63,778 nucleotides of DNA from CAYFFV01 sp964342695 (GCA_964342695.1 CAYFFV010000014.1:1-63778); one strand, 5' to 3'; positions 35,783-45,253 are shown, counted from the stretch's first letter. A program made the numbers and translations. Notes: generated by a model not told the origin, from the letters alone.

Positions 35783-37030
35783 ATGACTGCTCGAAACGTC
35801 GTTCTGTTGTGGCTGGTTGTATTCCTTGTTCTCATCAGTGAACATACCACGCAAACCAAAGATTGGCCTGACTTTCGTGGGCCGTCTGGACAAGGACACT
35901 CCTCAGAAACTGGCCTCCCGATCGAATGGAGCGACTCGGAGAATATTATCTGGAAGAGTCCAGTCCCAGGATCTGGCTGGTCTTCACCGATTGTTGCCGA
36001 TGGACATGTCTGGTTAACAACAGCCACACAGGAACCTGAAGGATCTCTCAGGCTTATGGCATTTAATCTGAACGATGGAAAACCAGTAATAGACGTTGAG
36101 GTTTTTCGAACAGATGACTTGCGTTCTCCAAATCCTAAGAACAGTCTTGCCTCACCATCCCCTGTTGTTGATGACAAGCAAGTATTTGTACATTTCGGAG
36201 CGACAGGAACAGCAGGGTTGACCACCACAGGAGAAATCCTGTGGACCCGGAAATTCCCTTATGCCTCACAACATGGAAATGGGGGGTCCCCGATTCTTTA
36301 CAAAGATTTACTGATTTTCAGTTGCGATGGTTTTGATACGGCCTTTGTCATTGCACTCGATCGGAATACCGGAGATGTTCGATGGAAAGTCGAACGGGAA
36401 ACTCCTGTCTCTCAGGCGTACTCTACCCCTTTGATTGTGCAAGTAGACGACCACGACCAACTGATTAGTGTGGGCGCGTTTCGCACGGCTGCATATGATC
36501 CCATTACTGGGAAAGAACTCTGGCGCGTTCGCTACGAAGATGGCTTCTCGAATGTACCAAGACCTGTGTATGGACACGGCCTTGTCTACATCGCAACAGG
36601 ATTCCAGGTTCCGTCGGTGATTGCTGTACGTGCTAACGGTTCAGGAGATGTGACTGATTCGCATATTGCCTGGTCACTGCGAAGAGGTGCCCCCCTCACA
36701 CCATCTCCCTTACTCGTTGGCGACGAACTGTACCTTGTGAATGACTACGGCATTGTCACGTGTGTAAACGCCATCTCAGGAGAACAACATTGGCAGGAAC
36801 GCATCGGGGGTAATTACTCGGCCTCTCCAGTCTTCGTAGATGGGCGGATTTATTTCCAGAGTGAGGAAGGAAAAACAACCGTTATTGCACCTGGGACCGA
36901 GTACGAGTTACTTGGCACTAATATGATGCACGCGTCAACATTGGCCTCGATGGCTGTTGCTCAGAGATCGTTCGTACTTCGCACGGCGGACCATCTCTAT
37001 CGCATCGGAACACATCACTCGTCGAATTAA
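35783..37030 (+). CDS. Exported PQQ-like beta-propeller protein (propeller 2)
   Basis: 415 residues with a signal peptide (VVLLWLVVFLVLISEHTTQ). Blades with WPDFRGPSGQG, NIIWKSPVPGSGWSSPIV, GDVRWKVERET, GKELWRVRYEDG, ending LRTADHLYRI. It is the shortest of four propeller paralogues here and lacks the dehydrogenase motifs. It is 33 bp upstream of an RND pump gene and may be co-transcribed with it. A possible TATACT -10 lies at 35725-35730. Confidence 0.86.
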   Translation: MTARNVVLLWLVVFLVLISEHTTQTKDWPDFRGPSGQGHSSETGLPIEWSDSENIIWKSPVPGSGWSSPIVADGHVWLTTATQEPEGSLRLMAFNLNDGKPVIDVEVFRTDDLRSPNPKNSLASPSPVVDDKQVFVHFGATGTAGLTTTGEILWTRKFPYASQHGNGGSPILYKDLLIFSCDGFDTAFVIALDRNTGDVRWKVERETPVSQAYSTPLIVQVDDHDQLISVGAFRTAAYDPITGKELWRVRYEDGFSNVPRPVYGHGLVYIATGFQVPSVIAVRANGSGDVTDSHIAWSLRRGAPLTPSPLLVGDELYLVNDYGIVTCVNAISGEQHWQERIGGNYSASPVFVDGRIYFQSEEGKTTVIAPGTEYELLGTNMMHASTLASMAVAQRSFVLRTADHLYRIGTHHSSN

Positions 37031-37063
37031 CGAGAAAATATAAGGATTAAGCACAAGCACACC

Positions 37064-40000
37064 ATGAACGGAATGATTGACTGGTTCGCGCGCAATACCG
37101 TAGCTGCAAATTTGCTGATGGCTTTTATCGTTGTCAGTGGAGCTATCGGTTTCTTTAATGTGCGAGCAGAAACGTTTCCCTCATTCACGCTCGATATGAT
37201 CTCTGTAGAAGTCCCGTACCTCGGTGCTGCTCCGGAAGAAGTCGAGGAAGCAGTGTGTATTCGGATTGAGGAGGCCGTTCAAGGCATTGAGGGTGTTAAA
37301 GAGATCACCTCCGAAGCCTACGAGGGGCGTGGTGTCGTCATGATTGAAGTTGAAACTGGAGCAACTACCAGGACAGTCTTAGACGATGTTAAAAATAATG
37401 TCGATGCCATCGATACATTTCCTGCAGAAACTGAAAAACCCATCATTCGAGAAATTATCAGCAGAAACACCGTAATGGAGTTGGCCGTTTCAGGGCAAGC
37501 AGACGAACTCACTCTCAAAACCATTGCTGAACGTATTCGGGACGACATCTCGGCCATGCCAGAAGTGTCCCTCGTCGAACTTGTTGGCACACGCCCCTAC
37601 GAAATTTCTATTGAGGTCTCCGAACTGGCTCTTCGGCGCCACGGACTGACGTTCGATGATGTAGCTCAAGCAGTCCGAAGATCATCCTTAGATCTGCCTG
37701 GTGGCTCAGTACGAAGTGACAGCGGAGAAATACTTCTTCGGACGATTGGTCAAGCCTACCGCGGCAATGAATACGAAGATTTGGTGCTGCTGGCCCGAGC
37801 GGACGGCACCCGACTATCTCTCGGTGACGTAGCAACTGTTGTCGATGGGTTTGCAGAAACTGATGAATTTGCTCGTTTCGACAACGAGCCAACGGTTCTG
37901 GTTGAAGTGTTGCGATCAGGGGATCAAAGCGATCTGACAATTGCTCGTGCTGTAACCGATTACGTCGAGCGTACAATTGGAACCCTACCGCAAGGAATCG
38001 AGCTTTCAGTATGGAAAAACGAAGCATCCATACTAAGTGAACGTCTAGCGCTCATGCTGAGAAACGGTTTGAGCGGCTTCGGATTGGTATTCTTAGTTCT
38101 AGCACTTTTCCTGGAATTGAGACTCGCATTTTGGGTCAGCCTCGGAATTCCTATTTCGTTTCTCGGCACGGTAATGTTGATGCCTGGCCTTGATGTCACG
38201 GTGAGTGTGGTATCCACCTTCGGGTTTATTTTAGTACTTGGTATCGTTGTAGATGACGCGATCATGGTTGGTGAAAATATTTTCCGCCATCAGGAAATGC
38301 ATGGCGAGGGCTTGCGGGGCTCCATTGAAGGCGCTCAAGAAATTTCCACCCCTGTCACTTTCGGCGTATTAACAACGGTCGCAGCCTTCACGCCGATGAT
38401 GTTTGTGCCAGGCATGATGGGAAAAATCTTTATCTTCCTTCCTTTAGTCGTAATTCCATGTTTGCTGTTTTCACTCGTCGAGTCACTCAACATATTGCCC
38501 GCTCACCTCTCTCATCTCAAAAACACGACTCGTCCACCTGGTCCTTTACGGCGCACGCAGCGAATGTTTGCTAACGGCCTAATGCACTTTGTGAAAAAAA
38601 TATACACCCCGGTTCTTGGGGTTTGTCTCCAGTGGCGGTATCTCTCATTTGCTGTGTTCGCTTCAATACTACTTCTTACGCTTGGCCTGGTCCTCGGCGG
38701 ACGCATTGCGTTTCACTTCTTTCCATCTCCGGAACCAGAAACAATAGCAGCGTCCGTAACAATGCCACAGGGCACTCCGGCACATGTCACCTCTGAAGCA
38801 ATCCGAACACTTGAAACAAGCGCTGCCGCACTGCAGCTAGCACTGCTCAATGAAACCGGAACAGACGTTTTTCGCCATGTTCTTACGACCATTGGGAAAC
38901 AAAGAATGGCTTCGGCAGGACCAGGAGCACGAGCGGCTCCAGGCGCCAATATGGGTGGGTCTGGTTCGGCCGCCGGACACATAGGGGAAGTCCAGATCGA
39001 ATTAGTCCCGGCACAAGAACGACAAATACGTGCTGAAGACATTAGTAACCGGTGGCGCGCCTTAACGGAACCAATTCCTGAAGCCACGCAACTTAGGTTC
39101 AGTGGATCACAATTTTCGGCAGGTGATGATGTAGACCTTATGTTAACGGGCCCAAATATTGAAAATTTGGAAGCCGCGGCCGACAGTCTCAAAAGACATC
39201 TGGTCTCTTACGCCGGCGTTTTCGACGTCTCCGATACATTTGAAGTCGGAAAAGAAGAACTGAAATTAGGCATTAAACCAGCCGCCGAAACCCTCGGCCT
39301 CAGCCTACAGAATCTTGGTAGGCAGGTGCGACAAGCCTTTTATGGCGATGAAGCCCAACGCATTCAACGTGGGCGTGATGACATCCGGGTTATGGTTCGG
39401 TATCCAGCCGACCAGCGACGCTCCTTGGGCGATCTTGAAAACATGCGGATCCGAACACCTGCAGGCGCTGAAGTTGCATTTAATCATGTCGCCATTGTGG
39501 ATCCCGGTCGAGGATTTTCCTCAATTAAACGAGTTAACAGAAATCGTGCTGTTAATGTACAAGCGTCTGTTGATGAAACCATCACATCTGGTGGGGTCGT
39601 GAACGAAGATATCGAGAACCGTATTCTTCCAACGGTGTTAGCTAACTTTCCCAATGTGCGTTATTCATTCGAAGGGGCGACAGCTGCACAGGCGGAGAGT
39701 ATAGCTGGGCTACAACTTGGTTTTGTTATCGCACTCTTTGGCATTTATGCACTGCTCGCCATTCCCCTAAAATCATATATTCAGCCCCTCATTATCATGA
39801 GTGCTATTCCCTTTGGCATTGTAGGAGCAGTCTGGGGGCATGTAATTATGGGTATCGATTTCACCATGTTTTCGATGATGGGATTAGTAGCGTTGTCCGG
39901 CGTCGTAGTCAACGACAGTTTAGTCATGGTGGATTTTGTAAATCGCCAAAAACTACTAGGACATGATTTGCCAATCGCAGTACAAAACGCTGCCTCTGTA

Positions 40001-40240
40001 AGGTTTCGGCCTATCCTTCTGACCTCACTTACAACATTTGCGGGGCTGGCACCACTAATGGCTGGGGGCAGTATTCAAGCCGCTTTTCTGGTACCTATGG
40101 CAATTTCACTGTCCTTTGGTGTCGTGTTCGCCACATTTATTACTCTGATTCTTGTGCCCACAACATACATGATCTTGGAAGATTTCAAATGGGTGCTAAA
40201 AAGCTTGTTTTTTTCAGACGCATCAGCAGAAAGGATCTAA
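37064..40240 (+). CDS. RND efflux transporter, HAE type
   Basis: 1058 residues, full length for AcrB-like pumps. Opening DWFARNTVAANLLMAFIVVSGAIGFFNV is the first transmembrane helix, followed by VPYLGAAPEEVEEAVCIRIEEAVQGI (porter PN1). TM4 carries the proton-relay acidic pair in LGIVVDDAIMVGENIF, and the second half has LVALSGVVVNDSLVMVDF. A Gly/Ala-rich insertion (GPGARAAPGANMGGSGSA) interrupts the second porter region. No adaptor (MFP) or outer-membrane factor lies in this window, so partners must be elsewhere. Substrate unknown. Confidence 0.95.
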   Translation: MNGMIDWFARNTVAANLLMAFIVVSGAIGFFNVRAETFPSFTLDMISVEVPYLGAAPEEVEEAVCIRIEEAVQGIEGVKEITSEAYEGRGVVMIEVETGATTRTVLDDVKNNVDAIDTFPAETEKPIIREIISRNTVMELAVSGQADELTLKTIAERIRDDISAMPEVSLVELVGTRPYEISIEVSELALRRHGLTFDDVAQAVRRSSLDLPGGSVRSDSGEILLRTIGQAYRGNEYEDLVLLARADGTRLSLGDVATVVDGFAETDEFARFDNEPTVLVEVLRSGDQSDLTIARAVTDYVERTIGTLPQGIELSVWKNEASILSERLALMLRNGLSGFGLVFLVLALFLELRLAFWVSLGIPISFLGTVMLMPGLDVTVSVVSTFGFILVLGIVVDDAIMVGENIFRHQEMHGEGLRGSIEGAQEISTPVTFGVLTTVAAFTPMMFVPGMMGKIFIFLPLVVIPCLLFSLVESLNILPAHLSHLKNTTRPPGPLRRTQRMFANGLMHFVKKIYTPVLGVCLQWRYLSFAVFASILLLTLGLVLGGRIAFHFFPSPEPETIAASVTMPQGTPAHVTSEAIRTLETSAAALQLALLNETGTDVFRHVLTTIGKQRMASAGPGARAAPGANMGGSGSAAGHIGEVQIELVPAQERQIRAEDISNRWRALTEPIPEATQLRFSGSQFSAGDDVDLMLTGPNIENLEAAADSLKRHLVSYAGVFDVSDTFEVGKEELKLGIKPAAETLGLSLQNLGRQVRQAFYGDEAQRIQRGRDDIRVMVRYPADQRRSLGDLENMRIRTPAGAEVAFNHVAIVDPGRGFSSIKRVNRNRAVNVQASVDETITSGGVVNEDIENRILPTVLANFPNVRYSFEGATAAQAESIAGLQLGFVIALFGIYALLAIPLKSYIQPLIIMSAIPFGIVGAVWGHVIMGIDFTMFSMMGLVALSGVVVNDSLVMVDFVNRQKLLGHDLPIAVQNAASVRFRPILLTSLTTFAGLAPLMAGGSIQAAFLVPMAISLSFGVVFATFITLILVPTTYMILEDFKWVLKSLFFSDASAERI

Positions 40241-40356
40241 TCCGCAAGAACAACGCCCCAGCTCCAGTTCAATCACGACCGCTGGGCACTAATTTTCAGA
40301 GTTGGTTCCATAAACATACATCGTTGGCCAAAACCGAGTGACTAAATAGGAAATGG

Positions 40357-40384
40357 TTTCAACGGGTACAGTGCAGTCTATAAT
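40357..40384 (+). promoter_or_regulatory. Possible sigma-70-like promoter for the propeller 3/LVIVD pair
   Basis: TTTCAA (40357-40362), 16 bases, then a perfect TATAAT (40379-40384), 41 bases ahead of the ATG at 40426. The -35 match is only 3 of 6. Confidence 0.4.
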
Positions 40385-40425
40385 GCCGTGTTGAATCAAA
40401 GTTTGACTCAAGGAGAAGAAACGGG

Positions 40426-41769
40426 ATGATGAAGGCTCCGTTGCTTAGCATCTGTTTGGTACTATTATTTCTTCCAAATCTATTTGCCCAAAATGAATGG
40501 TCTAGTTTTAGAGGACCCGCAGCAGGAGTAGCTCCTGACAATCCTGGCCTGCCGGATCAGTGGAGCGAAACAGACAATGTCGTTTGGAAAACAGACATCC
40601 CAGGCCTTGGGTGGAGTTCTCCAGTCATTTGGGGTGACCATATTTTTCTGACCTCCGCTATTAGTGCAGGAACTGAACCGCAGCCGGTCAAAGGCCTGTA
40701 CGATCCGGGCGACTTACACGGGAAAACAGACGCCGTTGCTCCCCATCGTTGGATGGTGTACGCCATTGATTTAAAAACCGGCACCATTCAATGGGAACAC
40801 GAACTGCAGTCCACCGTTCCGACCATTAAACGCCATCTGAAAGCCAGCTTCGCGTCCGAAACCCCGGTAACTGATGGGAGACATGTATATGTTTACTTTG
40901 GCAGCATTGGTCTGGTCGCTGCTCTCAATATGGATGGCAAACTGATATGGAAACAGGAGATCGGGGCGTTTAATGGCCATCAGGAGTTTGCGCCAGCTGC
41001 CTCCCCTGTAATACATAACGACCGCTTGTACGTGGTCAACGATAACACGACGGAATCATTCTTAATCGCTTTTGATGCCCTCACTGGCAAGCAAGAATGG
41101 CGCGTCTTGCGAGAAGAAACTGAAAACTGGTCGACCCCGTTGGTATGGGAAAACGAACTGCGAACGGAATTGGTTATTACGGCCAGACAAAAAGTACGTT
41201 CGTATGATCTTGATGGAAATATCTTATGGGAACTTCGAGGAATGACTGGAAATGTCGCACCAACCCCATTCGCCAAGGATGGTCTCGTCTACCTTAGCTC
41301 AGGGTATCCTGGCTCATCGATACGTCCAGTCTATGCAGTTCGTCCTGGTGGAAGTGGCGACATCTCCATGAATCCAGACAGCCCAACCGACCATCCCTAT
41401 ATTGCTTGGTTTCAACCCTTGCTTGGCACCTATGTCACTTCGGCACTTGTACATAAAGGTGTGTACTACACCTTGTTAGATCGAGGATTAATGTTGGCAC
41501 ACGATGCACAGTCCGGTAAAGAAATCTACAGCCGAAAACGACTGCGCCCCGGAAGTGGATTTACCGCGTCCCCGTGGGCATACAATGACAGAATTTTTGT
41601 GATTAGCGAAGATGGTGATACATATGTCATTAAGGCAGGACAAGAATTTGAAATTATGGCTACAAATTCACTAAACGAAATGACTTTAGCAACACCGGCA
41701 GTTGCAGGAAAATATTTGATTGTACGCACACAATCAAAGCTCTATTGTTTTTCAAATGGAGGTGCATGA
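40426..41769 (+). CDS. Exported PQQ-like beta-propeller protein (propeller 3)
   Basis: 447 residues, with GGAGAAG ahead of ATGATG (either may start). Signal peptide (PLLSICLVLLFLPNLFAQ). It aligns along its whole length with propeller 1: WSSFRGPAAGV, NVVWKTDIPGLGWSSPV, ASETPVTDGRHVYVYFGSIGL, NWSTPLVWENELRTELV, KVRSYDLDGNILWELRGMTG. No dehydrogenase catalytic motif. Its TGA overlaps the ATG of the following LVIVD gene (ATGA). Together they repeat the 13279-15688 unit. Confidence 0.88.
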   Translation: MMKAPLLSICLVLLFLPNLFAQNEWSSFRGPAAGVAPDNPGLPDQWSETDNVVWKTDIPGLGWSSPVIWGDHIFLTSAISAGTEPQPVKGLYDPGDLHGKTDAVAPHRWMVYAIDLKTGTIQWEHELQSTVPTIKRHLKASFASETPVTDGRHVYVYFGSIGLVAALNMDGKLIWKQEIGAFNGHQEFAPAASPVIHNDRLYVVNDNTTESFLIAFDALTGKQEWRVLREETENWSTPLVWENELRTELVITARQKVRSYDLDGNILWELRGMTGNVAPTPFAKDGLVYLSSGYPGSSIRPVYAVRPGGSGDISMNPDSPTDHPYIAWFQPLLGTYVTSALVHKGVYYTLLDRGLMLAHDAQSGKEIYSRKRLRPGSGFTASPWAYNDRIFVISEDGDTYVIKAGQEFEIMATNSLNEMTLATPAVAGKYLIVRTQSKLYCFSNGGA

Positions 41770-42830
41770 TGACAGCAGCCCATCAGACAATTTCCGCTGT
41801 CGTCGCTTTTGTTTTACTGAGTCTTTTAACCGTTCACACTGTGTCAGTGTACGGACAGAGCGTCAGCTTCACCCCAGTAGGATCGATATCTGGTCCGATT
41901 GATTTAGTGGAGGCTGAAGGCACGCTTGCATTTATATCAGTTTCCGAAACACTGACCATCTTTGATATTCAGAACCCCGCGACACCAACACGAAAAGGTT
42001 CGCACGTATTTCCAGAAAAAATCTGGGGATTCGAGGTCATTGGATCCTTGGTGTACGTTGCTGCTGGGCATTCTGGACTCTGGATTGTCGATGTCACAGA
42101 CCCCACCAAACCCAACCTGCTTGGTTCTATAAAAACACCGGGTCAAGCAAAAAATGTAGCGGTCTCAGGTTCACGTGCAGTCGTCGCCGATCACATGTCA
42201 GGAATCGATGTAATTGACATCTCCGATCTTACTCATCCGGTGTCTGTGGGATCTGTTTACACAGACGGGTACGCTCGGGATGTTGCAATGTTTGGAACTC
42301 AGGCATACGGCGTAGATCATCCAGCGGGCTTTTACGTGCTAGATATGACGGCTGCAGATCCTTTAGAACCTGTGGGAATGCTTCAATCAGCCTCGGCTCC
42401 TCGCCACGTAGACATCATGGAGTCCGCTCCCAATATCGCTGTCTTGCTCGGTGGCGTGCCATACGATCCACTAAGGGCTCTAAGAACAGAGCCACAGATT
42501 GATGACCCGAGTGGCACGTTACAAATTTACGATGTGTCAAACCAACAATCACCACTCTTGATAACTACATTTTCAACGCCAGGTGACGCTCAACGGGCAA
42601 GATTTGCTGATACATTCGCTTATGTTGCTGATGGTCCTGCTGGTTTAACGATCGTCGATCTCTCAGACCCATCTGATCCGGAGATCATAGGAAATTATCA
42701 GACGAGAAATTCAGCGCGAGATGTGGCCGTTGCAGATACAGCGGTACTCATTATCGATGGGACAATCCGTCGAGGCTCTCATGGGAACGAAGATGGCGAC
42801 GTGATCATTTTGCAGAAATCAACGAAATGA
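41766..42830 (+). CDS. LVIVD-repeat exported protein (copy 2)
   Basis: 354 residues from the ATG at 41766, overlapping the previous stop as ATGA; ATG 41769 is also possible. GGAGG at 41758-41762 serves both. Signal peptide (AVVAFVLLSLLTVHTVSVYGQ). Repeats: LTIFDIQNPATP, LWIVDVTDPTKP, IDVIDISDLTHP, FYVLDMTAADP, LQIYDVSNQQSP, LTIVDLSDPSDP. It is a clear paralogue of the protein at 14666 (compare VYTDGYARDVA with YYTEGYATDVV). Function unknown; the preserved partnership with a propeller suggests the two products interact. Confidence 0.88.
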   Translation: MMTAAHQTISAVVAFVLLSLLTVHTVSVYGQSVSFTPVGSISGPIDLVEAEGTLAFISVSETLTIFDIQNPATPTRKGSHVFPEKIWGFEVIGSLVYVAAGHSGLWIVDVTDPTKPNLLGSIKTPGQAKNVAVSGSRAVVADHMSGIDVIDISDLTHPVSVGSVYTDGYARDVAMFGTQAYGVDHPAGFYVLDMTAADPLEPVGMLQSASAPRHVDIMESAPNIAVLLGGVPYDPLRALRTEPQIDDPSGTLQIYDVSNQQSPLLITTFSTPGDAQRARFADTFAYVADGPAGLTIVDLSDPSDPEIIGNYQTRNSARDVAVADTAVLIIDGTIRRGSHGNEDGDVIILQKSTK

Positions 42831-42893
42831 AAACATCTTACTAAGAATGGCTCTAAGGAAATTATTGTCTCTAAAATTTGTGAACATTAGATC

Positions 42894-44309
42894 TTAATTT
42901 TGCGCACTCATTTCCAGCCGCGCAGCCTGCATCTGCTCATAATCATCCTCTGTAATGAAAATGATCTGGCTGTTGGAGTGCGCCATCTCATCAACTGTCC
43001 TGCTTCCATAAGCCACCCACTGCCTAGGATCGGGATTGTTACGATTCGCAGAGGTGTTGTCATGCCACGCGGTAATTTGCAAAACCGTTCCTCGTGGAAG
43101 TAGCGGTGCAAAATCCGGATCATAGATATAACTTACATGCCAATCGTTACTGAAGCGGTCGGCGTGATTCAGCAACTCCCGACGCCCATCTGGATAGATA
43201 GCTTCCATTGAAAATGCGCTGCCACGGTAATGCATATGCGGTTGAAAATTATGAAGGATGGCTGGCGCCGGGAGAGTATAAGACCCCTGATGCATGGTCA
43301 CAGAATGAGGTGGAATGTGCAGTGGTTTGTTATTTTGGGTTCCGACAGACACATAAGTAACGCTGTATTTCGGCGTGACACCTTCGGGATACAACCATAA
43401 TCCCATCTCCAGTTGATCGGTAATCTCTTCTCCCACAGCATGATAGTGAATTTGGACTTCAAATTTAGCACCTGGTTTTATCAGTTTCCCGGTATCCTCC
43501 GGATAAATTTCGCCACTCTTACCTTGTGCCCATTCTGTAAACATTTCCCGTGTGTCAACGGGATCACCTGTGCGTCTCTCCTGAGCTACCTGCAGAACAG
43601 CATCAGCGGCCGCCTGCCCGGCAAATAATTCACTTTCAGCTTCAAGAAACTCCGAAGTTTCTGGTTGATACAAATATGCCGACGCATGATGAGCAATACG
43701 GCGTCCCTCTTTTCCGGAGGGCTTTGTCTCAGCAGCTCGTACCCAGCGAGGTTTGTCCAATCCAATATCAGCAAACGGCCTAAAAAATGTATCCTGCGCC
43801 ACAGCAGGCATTGTAAATGAAGCAAACTTTACAACGTGATCAGGTGGACCGAGTGTTTCTTCAAGACGAAATCTATCCCCATCAGGCCACTGACGAGGTG
43901 GAGGCATATCGTCTAGATTTCCTGGCGGGGCTCCATTATCAACCCAGAGCGTTATCGCCGCTACTTCTTCATCACTTAAAGAAATATCATTGAGAAATTG
44001 CTGAATACCGACAGTTTTATCTAGATACCACGGTGGCATCTCTCCAGCCGTAACACGTGCCTTAATTGAACGTGCCCAAGGGCGAGACTCTTCGTAAGTC
44101 AAAAGAGACATCGGTGCCATACTGTCTGGACGATGACAGGATTGACATTTTTCCTGAAAAATTGGAGCTATGTCTCTTGCAAAGGTTACGGCTTCAGAAT
44201 CGGTGGCCTTAGGCGCTTGAATTTCATTTGCCCTCATAAACACAGCAGATAAAATCACAAATACGACAACCATCGAACACCTCTTACAAAAAATATATTG
44301 CTTCCTCAT
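42894..44309 (-). CDS. Cytochrome c-copper monooxygenase-like protein A
   Basis: 471 residues with AAGGTGG ahead of the ATG and a signal peptide. The N-terminal domain is a monoheme cytochrome c: C55-QS-C58-H59 followed by MAPMSLLTYEESRPWARSI and GEMPPW. The C-terminal about 270 residues carry what read as the full PHM/DBH dicopper ligand set: HH207-208 and H288/H290 (QIHYHAVGEE) for CuH, and H358/H360 (QPHMH) with M442 (TVDEM) for CuM. Conserved WHDNTSANRNNPDP lies between. Hydroxylation of a C-H substrate with electrons from the heme is inferred. It follows a partner-protein gene by 12 bp. Confidence 0.85.
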   Translation of the reverse strand: MRKQYIFCKRCSMVVVFVILSAVFMRANEIQAPKATDSEAVTFARDIAPIFQEKCQSCHRPDSMAPMSLLTYEESRPWARSIKARVTAGEMPPWYLDKTVGIQQFLNDISLSDEEVAAITLWVDNGAPPGNLDDMPPPRQWPDGDRFRLEETLGPPDHVVKFASFTMPAVAQDTFFRPFADIGLDKPRWVRAAETKPSGKEGRRIAHHASAYLYQPETSEFLEAESELFAGQAAADAVLQVAQERRTGDPVDTREMFTEWAQGKSGEIYPEDTGKLIKPGAKFEVQIHYHAVGEEITDQLEMGLWLYPEGVTPKYSVTYVSVGTQNNKPLHIPPHSVTMHQGSYTLPAPAILHNFQPHMHYRGSAFSMEAIYPDGRRELLNHADRFSNDWHVSYIYDPDFAPLLPRGTVLQITAWHDNTSANRNNPDPRQWVAYGSRTVDEMAHSNSQIIFITEDDYEQMQAARLEMSAQN

Positions 44310-44321
44310 ATCTGTCCCACC

Positions 44322-45179
44322 TTACTCAACTACAACTTTAACGTAGCCATTCGTCCAACAACAACCATTAAAACCCGAACCATCAGAAGCAAGAACTCTC
44401 AGCATGTACTGACCAGGATCTTCAAAACGAACTATCGTTTTGGCTTTTTCAGACTTAATATCAGGGGAGAGGCCATCAAAGTGAACTTTTCCTGTGCCTC
44501 GATATTTACTCCACGTTAAACTTAGTTGGCGTCCTTGTCGACGCCGCTGACTCCCTTGTAGAGATCTGATGATCAATGGATCAAAATATCCGGGTAAACC
44601 ATCGTCAGTGATCCACACATTGAGATTTACCGGATGATTTACTCGGGTCGTAATAGTGTCCATCATTGTCCCACGAGGTCCCTGCACAAATTGACTATGG
44701 CGATCAAATTTTATTTCCGGAGGAGTATTTCCAGGAAACGGCCCGCCGTTTTTTACCAAACCTTCGATTTGATATAAAGGTCCAAGATTAGATGGAATCG
44801 TCATTAACTGATCTGGAATTCCCAAAGTCCAAGTGATTTCCGTAGATATGCGTTCCGCTGTTATTTCTATAACGAACACACCTTTATGATGTCCAGGTAA
44901 AAAATGCGTCGGTTGACCTTGGTCGAAGTTCCCCGGTGAAATTACGTTCGCTGGACCTAGTGGAATATCGACTGTCTCTAGAAGGTTGAGATTGACGTAT
45001 CCATAGCTTACGTACTGCCGATTTTCACTATCCCTATACCAACCTTCATAAACTGGCACCACAGTCTGCCCATGAGTATGGCGTATCTGACTGTTAATAA
45101 CAGGAGCCTGTATTTGGCCAAAACAAACCACGGGAAGTGCCATGGATAAACATAGAGCGAAAACGCGTATTAATATCAT
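44322..45179 (-). CDS. Exported partner protein of unknown function (DQGQP family, copy 1)
   Basis: 285 residues with a signal peptide (FALCLSMALPVVCFGQ). Conserved with the protein at 60590: VPVYEGWYRD, then SYGYVNLNLLETVDIPLGP, DQGQPTHFLPGHHKGVFVIEI and WTLGI. The C-terminal half is Ig/PKD-like (LNVWITDDGLPGYFD; FEDPGQYMLRVLASDGSG). Both copies neighbour a cytochrome c-copper monooxygenase-like gene, here 12 bp upstream of it. No catalytic residues seen. It may bind the substrate or scaffold the enzyme; that is inference. Confidence 0.8.
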   Translation of the reverse strand: MILIRVFALCLSMALPVVCFGQIQAPVINSQIRHTHGQTVVPVYEGWYRDSENRQYVSYGYVNLNLLETVDIPLGPANVISPGNFDQGQPTHFLPGHHKGVFVIEITAERISTEITWTLGIPDQLMTIPSNLGPLYQIEGLVKNGGPFPGNTPPEIKFDRHSQFVQGPRGTMMDTITTRVNHPVNLNVWITDDGLPGYFDPLIIRSLQGSQRRRQGRQLSLTWSKYRGTGKVHFDGLSPDIKSEKAKTIVRFEDPGQYMLRVLASDGSGFNGCCWTNGYVKVVVE

Positions 45180-45224
45180 GATTATCTTGCCTATTTACCG
45201 GTGACATTCAGGCGTACACAAATT

Positions 45225-45253
45225 ACGGGCAGAGCCGTCATTACTCTGCCCGT
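45225..45253 (-). terminator. Hairpin terminator after the RTAWG-type gene
   Basis: Perfect 10-bp inverted repeat ACGGGCAGAG (45225-45234) / CTCTGCCCGT (45244-45253) with a 9-base loop, 48 bases past the stop of the minus-strand gene ending at 45302. On the minus strand it is followed by TAATTTGTGT, only moderately T-rich. Confidence 0.6.

Noticed and set aside
35770..36228. 152-codon minus-strand open frame opposite propeller 2
   Set aside because: The plus strand encodes a clear propeller with a signal peptide; the antisense frame has no recognisable features.
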